Source: Asterias amurensis
Taxonomy: Eukaryota; Echinodermata; Asteroidea; Forcipulatida; Asteriidae
Length of the DNA stretch: 64,000 bases
Reading direction: 5' to 3'
Assembly: GCF_032118995.1 (NCBI RefSeq)
Contig: NC_092650.1
Coordinates: 17,789,501 to 17,853,500, forward strand
Shown here piece after piece: positions 45,501 to 57,500 of this stretch; position 1 is the first letter of the stretch; every line of letters begins with the position of its first letter. A program made the translations under genes and the position numbers. The notes under the pieces were generated by a model. The model was not told the DNA's origin. It ran no database searches and saw nothing but the letters and a program-made list of their open reading frames with translations.

Positions 45501-48500
45501 GTCAAAGACCAGTCTTCTCACTTGGTGTATCTCAACAAATACATAAAATAACAAACCTGTGAAAATTTGAGCTCAATCGTTTATCGAAATTGCGAGATAA
45601 TACTGAAAGAAAAAATACCCTTGTCACACAAGTTGTGTGCTTTCAGATGCTTGATTTCGAGACCTCAAATTCTAAACTTGAGGTCTCGAAATCAAATTCG
45701 TGGAAAATTACTTCTTTCTCGAAAACTATGTCACTTCAGAGGGAGCTGCTTCTCACAATGTTTTATACTATCAACTACTCCCCATTACTAATTACCAAGA
45801 AAGTTTTTGTTTCTAATAATTATTTTGAGCAATTACCAATAGTGTCCACTGCCTTTAAAGAGCAGGTATCGATCATGAAAAGTGACGCCAAAATTGGCTC
45901 CGCATTCAGAGGTAGTACATGAAGCGGGCCTAAGGCGCTAACTGCCTTTTTGGTGTTCTACAGAAAATCCCATAGTTAAGCAGATTAGGTTTAATTAGCA
46001 GCAGTATCACGTAGAGAACTTAGGGCTACCAATTAGAGAACGAACCAATTTTAAAATTGCTCTTCTTGTTTTTAAATGCTTGAACAAAACTGAGCCTCTT
46101 ATACTTCCACTTTACACTCCTCCACCATTTCTTTGGTCCACACTTGACATCACTGGCTTAAAAAGCTTTCAGTGTAGCTGGGCCTATGACTCGGAACAAT
46201 CTCCCTACTGTCATTAGGGAATCTGTTTCTCTATTTACATTTCGTAAAAGTCCTACAGACTAACCTTTTTCCATGCTAATTCTTAATTTCTTTCTAGTGC
46301 GCTATGATCTTGATGAAATAGCGCCGTATAAATTTTACTTGTTAATTAATAATTGTTATCTATTCTTTCCCCATTTCTTAATGGGTGAGTAATACGTACA
46401 TTGACCGTTACTTGTCGATCCTCCGCCTCGACGTTTAAAATCACCCTTTCTTGAGTATCATGGTCTTCGTCGTCTTCTTGCCAGATACGATCGGCAAAGC
46501 CCTTCGCCAGCCCTTTGTTGAGTCGAATCAAAGCATCGTCCGTCTTGCCTTCAACATCGGCCAGGGATTCGTAGACACGCTGATGATCGAACCCCAGGTC
46601 CACTAGACTCAAGACCTGCAGTAAGTAGAAGTAGAAAATAAAGTACCAACTTTCATTTTAGATCTCCTTGATACCATTAGTGGGCCGTTACAGATTGAAA
46701 AAAGTAAAAGAGCAAACGACTATATTTACCCTTTCCTTTGGTCACCCAAGATTACACACAATAAAGCACTCAATCTCTGTGCACATTTGTTTGTTACGGT
46801 CTAGTTTTTTGTCATTCCAATGGAAGTAAAATAAAACGAAGGTGCAATACTTTTAAATTGGAGCAAAAAGGTCCAAGCCTCTATCACACGGCAACGACCC
46901 TGCAATGATCGACCATTTAAGAACTCGTCGCTACCCTTTTATTCCCTTTTTTAAAAGCACTATAAGACAGTGGCAATGTTGTTGAAGAATTTCAGTTTTC
47001 AGAATGGGAAAGAGGACTCTTGATGAGGGGCATGCTATTCTGACCTGTATTTTTTTAAATATATTTTTTAGGGGGGGGGGGGGGTTCACCATTTGCACAA
47101 AAACTAGTAACAAAAGATGTGTCCATATGATCAAATTATTGCTTTAAAGGAACACGTTGCCTTGGGTTGGAAGAGTTGGTCTATAAAAAGCGTTTGTAAC
47201 CGTTTGTTATAAAATGCATATGGTTGGAAAGATGTTTTAAAAGTAGAATACAATGATCCACACAAGTTTGCCTCGAAATTGCGTGGTTTTCTTTTTACTG
47301 TGCGAACTAACACGGTCGGCCATTTATGGGGGTCAAAAATTTGACTCCCATAAATGGCCGGCCGTGTTTGTCGACGAGGTAACAGGAAAACCGTGCAATT
47401 TCGAGGCATGTTTGTGTGGATCATTGTGTTCTACTTTTACAACATCTTTCTACCCATATCCATTTTATAAAAAAACGGTTACAAACGCTTTTCAAAGACC
47501 AACTCGACCGATCCAAGGCAACGTGTTCCTTTAAATAAGCGTTTCATGAAAGGGATAACTGCAATTGATCCTCACCCTCCTTTGAACAGCACCGACACAC
47601 TCCTCCACTGCCTTCTCAACACACCCGTAATGTTTCCTCAGGGCCGTCATGGCCTCTTGGCTAGTCACCACCCCTACGCCGCTCTGGCCGACCTCATTCT
47701 TCAGATGATTGGTGGACATAGCTACAACGGTGTAGATGTAATCTTCCCAGTTACTCTGTAGCCATTGAACTTCCTGGCCCCGTTGGCCGCCGGTCTTGTT
47801 TATAGACTCTGTTGCCACCATGACGTCCTCGGGTAGAAACCCACAGTCCTCTGCATCCTGCAAGGATAAATAAACTTTGAACCAAAGTCTCGACACTCAT
47901 GGGGAGACAGGTCCTTTTCTTCAGCTGTGCAACGCATAAGGAACTCTCTACCACTTAATCTTAGATCTTGTCTTTGTACCACAACATTCAAATCTCTTCT
48001 CAAAACTTATCTTATGTCACAGGTTTTCAAGGACTAATTTTATTGTGCCTGTTTTTCTTTGTTTTGTTAATGTTTTGTTTGTTGTTGGTTTTTACTGCGC
48101 CTTGAACACCCAGCAGGGTGGATACGTGCGCATTACAAGTCTTATTATTAATATTATTAACTTGTTAACGTTTTGTAGAACACAAAACACAAAAGTCCAC
48201 AGATTTACATTAAACATACAAGGTTTATAGATAACGATAGTAGAAAGCTTCCCTTAAATGTTACGTGCTGTAGTCCTTGACACGAGTAAAACAATGTCCC
48301 CAAAATAATTTTCGTCTCAGGAGATAAAAATTGTTTTAGCATGTAGAACTTGTTTATCAGTAGTGGTCGATAGGCGACTCTCCTGAAACATTGCTCTGTG
48401 ACTTTCACTTCTTTTTTTTTCTCAAAAAACATGACGACTTATGAAGCTGAAACTTCTACAGGTAAATTATGTTACATAAATCTTCATTCACAGTGAGTAG

Positions 48501-51500
48501 GGATCCATGTCAAGGTCAAAAGATTTACCTACAAAAGGTGTGCAAACTTTCCAATCCTACTAATAATGTAGTTGCCCAAAAAGACGCCATGATCAAATGC
48601 ACTTGAACCTCGCATCATTTTTTTTCAGTTTACACAATTCAACAATACCCAAGAGGAAGAAAAAGAGGAAATCAGCAGGGCCCAATTTCATGGCTCTGCT
48701 TACTGTAAGCACAGAATCGGCGCTTACGGAAGCAGGGAATTCTGTGCTGACGGCAAGCGTATACATGGGTTAGCTCCTGCGCGTGCGTACTCAACGTTTC
48801 TAGGCATTCTATGCTTACAAGGCTGCGCAGAAATTCGGCACTTGCATGTAAGCGGGGAATCATGATCGTAAGCGCAAAATTCGGCCGTAAGCAGAGCCAT
48901 GAAGTTGGGCCCTGATTAGCTGAACTTAGCTACCACTCTAATGAAAAGCAAATTTTCACAAAGATGAAAACAAAACAACTAGGACATCATATAATACATA
49001 CAAGTTATAAGACGCATTAATAGGAAACACCTGTTAAGTGTGGGTTTAAAAGTAGCTGGGGGCGAACCGTTCCTTCCTTCCAATAAACCACATTCCCTCC
49101 CCAAGGTCTACCCCCACATGATGTCAGGGGACCCCCCCCCTCCCCCGGACCCTAACCCCACTCCCCCATGGACTGCCTGTACAGGATGTGAAACACCAAC
49201 AACATATCTGCCATCATGTAATCATTCAGTGTAGACGCCGGACGTGTTCAAAGATATCGTTACTTGGGGGGTTGAAAAAAAAAAGAAAAAAAAAAGAAGA
49301 TTCAAATGAGTTCTAGATTCATTTTCCTCAAGATGTTCAGCAAGAAACTTGAAAACCACTGAGAAGATCTTGCTAAGAAAAGAAAAAGAGTTACCGATTT
49401 CATAAACCTGGGCCACATTTCATGAAGCTGTTAAGCAGAAAAGACTGACAGAACTCTTTGCTAAGAAAAAATTTACTGGTGCCCAAATCGCAATAGTTTT
49501 ATGGTAATTTTTTGCTAACAATTAGTGTCTGCTAAACATGACTAACCATCAAGCTACACTAATGGCTAGAGGCAGCACTTAGCAGCAGGTATCACCATCA
49601 GTTGATGCTATTTATATCTTTAACTCAACGATTTATGAAATCTAGCACAGCACGCTTACCTGTAGTAGTTTAATATAAGACAGACTCTGAGCAATTTGCT
49701 CATCAAGTCACCCAGGTGGGATTCAAACCCACAACCTTTGCATTGCTAGAGTCAGTTCGAATTCTAAGCAGCAGCTACTGCAACCATTCAATTGACGCTA
49801 ATCTATAAATCTTTCACTCAACTGTTTATGAAATCTAGCACAGCACGCTTACCTGTAGTAGTTTAATATAAGCCAGACTCTGAGCCCGTTGCTCATCAAG
49901 TCACCCAGGTGGGATTCAAACCCACAACCTTTGCATTGCTAGAGTCAGTTCGAATTCTAAGCAGCAGCTACTGCAACCATTCAGTTGACGCTAATCTATA
50001 AATCTTTCACTCAACTGTTTATGAAATCTAGCACAGCACGCTTACCTGTAGTAGTTTAATATAAGCCAGACTCTGAGCCCGTTGCTCATCAAGTCTTCTC
50101 CTGTCTTCCGTCCGTATGACTTGTGCTAACCCAGGTGCTGCTACTGCATGTTCATGGGGGAGCAAGGAGATGATATGAAACGTAATGAAGAAACAAAAAC
50201 ACTATGGTTTAGCAACAGACATCAAATACAAACCTGATAAAATCCCCTCCAAAATGCAGTTACATCTGGATAAAGTGATCAGGGGTCGATTTCACAAAGA
50301 GTTAGGACTCGTCTTATCTCGAGTTAGAACGAGTAACTCGTCCTAACTTAGGATTAATCTTAAGGTCTGCATGCTACAGTGCAGGGTTGGGACTCGTCCT
50401 AAGTCCTAAGATTAGTCTTAAGTTAGGAAGAGTTTTGTGAAATCAATGGCAGGGCTCAAATTTAAGGAAAATATCCACAAGCTCAAAATTTTTACTAGAC
50501 CAACATTAATTTTACAAGATTAGAATCAACATGAGTTGAACAATCTTTCTCATTTGTCTTATGTGCGGTATTTCAATACTGAAAAGAATTTCAAGATTTT
50601 CATCAGACTCTTAGCCCACATTTTTAAACAAAAATATTACACAACGAGTTATTCATTAGAGAAAAAAAACACAAGACCACCGGGCTTGCACCATTGTGAG
50701 TTTACTGGCCCGATTCCAAAATCACTGGCCCCAGGCCTGTTTGTCTACTAGTGTTAGTTTTGAGCCCTGCTGATGAAACATCAAATGTATGCAAGATTCT
50801 TAATATTCCTGGTGCTGGATCAATGTGACATCTGCACTCACTATTAAGACTTTCCTGATGAAAAACAAACATGACTTCCAGCTTTACCAATGTGATAATT
50901 CCCAGTGCTAATCCAATGTAACTTTCTGGCAGTAACTGGTTAATGTTAATAAACCATCAATATAATTTAGTTGCTGAGAGCTGATGAAGACCAACCTTGG
51001 TTGAGAATCGGTTGTTTTTTGGTGGGACCTGCTGCAGGTGGATCTGGGCTGACCATCATTCTCAGTTTCCTTGATCGCGGTGTTATTAAGGGACCCGTCT
51101 GCGTCATGATGACGTCTTCTTTCTCTCTGGCTTGATTCCTCTCATCTTCTTCCTTTGCTCTCTGCTTCTCAAGGGCAATCTATCAAAGGAAACAAATACA
51201 GGCCATAGAAACAGGGGAAAGAAAACAAACACTGACCAGCACCAAATGTTCAAATTCGCTGCTCAAAACAATACACCAATCCAGGTGCAGAGTGTGGGGC
51301 GCCATTGCTGCAGTGTCGTCAGTTCCTAGTTTATGCACAAAGACAAGAGAGAATCATGTCCATGGAAATGAGATGTTTTCCTCAACGCTTTTACACAGTT
51401 TTCATGACAGGATATCATGATATACCGATGTAGATCACTGACCACAATATTACTTGCAACTTATTAGAAACCGAATCATCTTGAAAGCGGTGCACGCCTT

Positions 51501-54500
51501 AGGTGAGCTTAAAGGTCATAGACAAAGAAACTGCATATAGTTGCTAGTTTAATGCGTTACATCGACAAAGTAATTTGTTAGAATTTCAGTATTTACTTTA
51601 TCCTTAATTTTAAACATTAATCAAGAATGTAGTACATTGTTATATCATGCAGCCATGTCAGGGAAATTGCATAGTTCGTCGGGGAAGACATTCAGTTTCC
51701 ATAAAAGTGAAAAGAAAAACAACTTTCTTGTGTCTTTTTGCACAAAACTCGGCATAGGTACACCGTAGCATGGCGTGTTGCGTCTAGAACTTGTGCGCAC
51801 AGATTGGTGTAAAGGTCGTTACTGCAATTTGTATGGTTTCTAATCACACATGTTTCCTGATTAAAGATGATTTGTTTACCTCATCAAGCTGTTGGAGAAG
51901 AAAGAAATTATGCAGTGGCTGTGGATTGCCACCAGCAGTAGCTGCAGCACCTACAGTAGCACCTGCTGTTGACTGTTGACTATCTCCACTCTGACTATCA
52001 ACCCATCCTTGAGGGGGTTGCACATCGCGTTGCATTTTCACAGAAGGCTTATCTAAGGATTGAGGCACCCCTACTGGAATGGCCGATCCGAGTTGCTGAC
52101 CTAACGCCGCTACAGATGGTCCTGTGTTGCTGCTTTTTAGAGGCATCTGAGTTTTGCAGCGTAGGCATTGTAGCGATGTGTTGTGTTCGCCACACTGGGG
52201 GCAAAACCATGGCTCGAGTCGGACAGAGTTGTTGTTGCCAGGTGGGGTAGTCAGCCTTATGTTAGTGGCGAGTTGCTGTACTCGTCCCGGGCCGGTGGCA
52301 GAGAGTTGTGGGCGGGGAGAAACCTGCGGGGGTTTGTAAACGTCAGCAGAAGGTGTTGATACTGACCCTGACTGCGCCTCTAAGGGTGTGCTATCTGCCG
52401 GGCTTTGCTTCTGTTCAGCATGTTGAGACTTTGAAGCAAAGTTAGGCTTCTGAGGCACAGGTGGAGATGTGGATCTACGTCTCGTAGGAGAAGGCACTGC
52501 TTGGGTCTTTTGAACAGTCTGGCGGGACACCTCATCCAGGTTTACCGCAGCACCAACTGTCTCAACAGGGGTAGTTGGAATGACGTCTTGAGCGACCGAT
52601 CTAGGCGAGGGTTTGACGTGGGATTCTTTGCTGGCCACTGGGTCTTTCCTCACCACCTCGACCTCTTCTGTGCTGCTACTCAAGCCCAACCCCTTCATGG
52701 ATTCCTCCAACTCTTTCTGCTTCTTCAGAAGCAATGTGTGTTCTGCCAGCAGGTGTCTCTCCTCAGCCTTCAGCGAGCCCTCTACCGCCATGCCTTCCGT
52801 GGTGATGGCAGATCGGAGTCCGCGGATCTTCTGGAGGACTGCAATGTCCCTCTTCACCACATTTTCCAACAGGGCTGTGACATTGTTAGTGTTTGTTGGG
52901 AGGGAGTAAAAAGGCTCCGGGTTGAAAGAAGGCGCTGTCTTGGTCTTGATGGGCACCGTATCTGATTTTGTCCTGGTGATTTCCTTGGCTGGGACCTTGA
53001 GACCAGCATGGGCTGGCTTTGCTTGCCCATTGAACACATCGTCGTCTAATTTGGAGCCCTCGACTGGACTCAAATTTGGCTGTGATGACTGCAAACAAAT
53101 CAAAAAGAAAACAACTCTCATAATTAACCTTTTGGATCAGGGATTTCTCCTCTTTGAAGGAAAGTACTTGACTATTTTGTTATATATTTTTATGTATGGC
53201 TTAAAGCCTTTGGACACTTTTGGTACAGAAAACAAATTAAAAGTTCACAGATTTACAAGTAACTTCAGGGTTTACAGAAGGTAATGGTGAAAGGCTTCTC
53301 TTGAAATATATTTCCATGAAATGCTTTACTTTTTGAGAAAACATTAAAAAAATATATCAATTCTCAATATCAAGAGCTACGGATTTGTTTTAAACACATG
53401 TCATGACACGACGAAACGTGCGGAAACAAGGGTGGGTTTTCCAGTTATTTTCTCCCGACTCCGATGACCGATTGAGCTTAAATTTTCACAGGTTTGTTAT
53501 TGTATATAGAAGTTGTGATACACGAAGTGTGGGCCTTGGACAATACTGTTTACCGAAAGTGTCCAATGGCTTTTACATTACAAAGTCCAGGAATGGCCAC
53601 TTAAAGGTGAGGGCTAAACTTTTCTTTGGGCTGCTAACAAAATCAACTGTCACCAGGAGCATGTTTACACCTATTCCTGAGGCTCAAACAGGGTAACCCC
53701 CTTCAGTCAGTCAGGACGTAGGCATGGGCATCACCTACTAGGAGCCCGGTTGGTAGATCAGAATGCACTAAACTTCCCAACTTATTAAATTCAGTTCAAT
53801 TCAATTCAATTCTGGAAATAGTTTTCTCAGTGCTAGAGAAGACTAATCCATTAAGGCCCTCCCATTGCGTATTGACCAATCTCAACGCAATGAAGGTCCG
53901 ACAAATAAGGTCCGACATGCATGCGCGTATGCTTGGCTCACGTGTTCTTGCTCACACGTGCGTCGTGGGCGGAGCCTAATGGATTGGGCTATTAGATCAA
54001 AGAGCCTGACTTACTTTATTCAGAGAGAAAACAGCAATTTTTGTATTCAATGCAGACCTTTGAAAAGGCTGAATTCAGATAAAAGTCTGACTTTTCTTAT
54101 CCCTGCTTAAAATACTTGATGATGCTATTAACCTATTAAAACTACTTTGAACAGTCTCAGAAACAAATAAGAAATTCTCGGTGAATTTTATACGACTGTT
54201 TTCCCTTTTTACTTGGTTTGAGTCATGGTTAAATTTTTGGCACTTCTCAAATTTATGATCCTGGTGTTCTAGAAATTACTACTGTGGGTAGTACTGAGAA
54301 CAATTTCAGTAATGCTGATCAGAACTGACTGTCAGCTTTATGAAACAGGACACTGAATACATTTTATTAATTTTGTTTTTTTACCCATACACCGATGTGT
54401 GTTAGCACTGTATACTCAGTACTTTCCCGAGTCCTGTGAAAAAATATCACAGGCATGTTACTCGGGTGGGATTCGAACCCACGACCCTTGCAATTCTAGA

Positions 54501-57500
54501 GCAGTGTCTTACCAACTAGACTACCGAGGTTGCCTGGTAGCTAGAGGCAGTTCGAATCCTATGTTTTGGCAGCGGGTACCGCAACGATATAATAGATGTT
54601 AAATTTGCATCGGGATAAAGAATATTTAATTTTTGGGTTTTTACCCATACACAGATGTGTGTTAGCACTGTATACTCAGTACTTTCCCAAGTCCTGTGAA
54701 AAAATACCACAGGCATGTTACTCGGGTGGGATTCGAACCCATAAATACATTTTGGTGGTCCCTTATCCGAAAGGGTTCCTGCAATAGGAAGTGTTAACAT
54801 TTTAATTATAAGGGTTGAGAGTGGTACTCTCTCTACAAGTGGAGAAAAAAAAAACTCTACATTTAAAAAACAAATTTTGTGGGGGTGTCTTTTACTTTAG
54901 TAAATTATTGATAGAGAGGAAAACATAGTGCAGTGTTCTTAATGAATAACAGTGAGACCTTGAAAAAATGCCAGAAATGTCAGGCTATTGGATTTCATTC
55001 ATACTTACATCACTCTTATTTGACTTTTTCACAGAGGTTCTCGGAGCAGGAACTGGTCTTTTTTTAGTACTTCCAGAGCGGGAGCTAATTAAATGAAACA
55101 AAGAAAAGAAAAATCAATTAGCCTTTGCAGATTGTTTAGTAACCAAACTCATGCAAAACTTTTTAACCCAGCAGAGTCTTTGAGAAACACTCTGCTAGGA
55201 TCAAAATGAGAGACCAAAAACCTCTTTAGAGAACACCTTGGCTGCAAGCGGCTTGTACAAAAATGCCTACAGCGGCCTCAAACGACTGCAATATTTCACC
55301 AATATTTGTTCAAACAAATGGGCTCAAAGACAAGAATTGGGCCCGAGTTTAGATTTGCCAATGTTTTTGATGTAATCATAGAATCTACAGCTCAAAAACA
55401 AAACTGTGTACACTGTTCTTATGTTTCTTTGAAGCAACATAAAGGGGTAATTTCTCACTCAAATAATAAAAGAATTCAGGTCTGCATCCTTTTTTAGGTA
55501 TCTGCACAGCAGTAAGAGTGTTTTTGTTCTCAATATTCTCTTGCAACTTTGATAACAAATTTAGTCAAAACTTTCACAGATTTTTTAATTTATCCATATG
55601 TTGTAAAACACAGTAAGATTACTGGTCTTTGACAGTGGACCTTCCCCATAAAATATGCTAATTACATTCACGCATGCATACCAACCCTGTTGGTTGGCAA
55701 AAGCCATAGAATGGTGCACTAAGCAGGCACGCAATCGCGTCTGCGTCACGCACTCATTACCAGTGTACAAAACAGCGTGAAGTTCCCCTCATTTTTGCCA
55801 ACCAAAACGTTAGTGCGCACGCGCTATGAGCAATTTACATATTTCATGGGATGGGTCTATTACCAAAGGTGTCTAGTGCTTTTAAAAAAACTTGAAGACT
55901 ATCATAATAAATGAAACGGGCTGAGAAACCTTGACTCTGGGGTCCTTGAAGAATCTTGCGTCGATTGTGACAGCGGAGTGTCTACAGGTGACAGCACTAT
56001 GTTCTTAGGTGGTAGGCTCTCCGCCGTTGGACTCTGTGGCTCGATACTCAACAGCTGTCTGACATGATTCCCACGCTGGGGATGATTGTGGAACAACACG
56101 TCGTGCTGCCCGCAGAAGCTATTGCTGCAGTTGTTGCACAGCACCGTGGCCGGCTCCGTGCCGCAGACGTTGCAGTAGATGATCGGGGGAAACGACACAG
56201 GTACGGGACTTGCTTCTATTTGATTGCGCTGGTGGGATCGCCGGCTGGGGTGGATGTGCCACTGTCTGTCGCATGACTCACAGCGTAGGCCGGGACATGT
56301 GGGGCACTGCATGTTGGCTGTCTTCTTTCCGCACATGACACACTCGGTCTCCTCTGAGTCGGTGGCTGGGGACAAAAAAAGAGGGGAAATGTTAGAAATG
56401 TGGAGTTTCAGATTTTTGTTAAGGGACACAATTGACAAGTTTTGGGGACAAAGTCCTGGTGTGCATGTTTTTGCCGTGCTTATAGACTTTTGCATTGACA
56501 TCATCCAGCGGCCATCTTAGTGGAAAAACGGTGACGAAACAATCGATACGCACAGATTTGTACACGCGGCGCACAGGATTGGTCAATGAACAACCTCCTT
56601 TTGACCTCTAGGTGAGGGCGCCCTACTGAAATGACGTCATGTGCATAAGGTCTATTACACATACCGGGGTGTATGTAAATGAACAACAAACAAATTGACA
56701 ACCACTGTTTTATGCGGTTCAGCTATTTCAAAGTCATTTATACATGTTGGATTACCCAGCACTTTCAAGACCGGCAAAGAAGTACTTAATATATTCTATG
56801 TTCATAATGGTGAACAAAAAAAACTCTTAAAATACACACACAGTTAAGCTAATTATTTGATCTGGCTGTCGAGTTAATAATAACATTGTTCCTGGAAATG
56901 GAGTAACTGATATTTCAGTGGATAGGTCACTGCAAATTATCGAAAAGTAAACTCATAAATGGTATCGGCTAAACAAGTTTCAGTAGACTACATGTGTATC
57001 GCAGTATCTAAAAACAACTCCAGTAGGTCGTGGCCGAAGTCTAAAGTTATTGGTTTTTGAGGGGCTACAATGTAGTATCTTGAAAAATTGCGTGCAGTTT
57101 TACTTCCTTGTGTTCTATTTTTGTTTATTTTGTTCCATTGTTTAAATTATCGATGTTGTGTGTTGTATTTTTGACGAGTTCTTCCTGTATTCTTACCCGA
57201 ATAAATCCAATCAATCAATCAAAACCAAAACAAAACAGTTTGCTGCTTCTGGCTTGTGCAAGTTAAACGCAAATTTAACCTATACAAAATGGGGCTGTTT
57301 TTTTTATTGTTTTTTTTTAGTTGGTAATTCTGCCCACAGCCCAATTTCATAGAGCTGCTTACTATAAAGCACAACAAGTAACTAAGCACAATACAATTTT
57401 GCTTACCAGGATAAAATTAACAGCCAAACTACCAGGGCCCAATTTCATAGAGCTGCTTAAGCAAAAAATTTTGCTCAAGCAAAGAAATCTTTGCTTTGTA

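Noticed and set aside
49903..49960. Standalone tRNA gene from the GGTGGGATTCAAACCC segment
   Set aside because: Only the T-arm part of the SINE head is present; no D arm or acceptor stem pairs with it.
52501..52965. 154-residue open frame on the + strand
   Set aside because: Antisense shadow of RNF31 exon 5, which has zinc-finger and linker sequence on the other strand.
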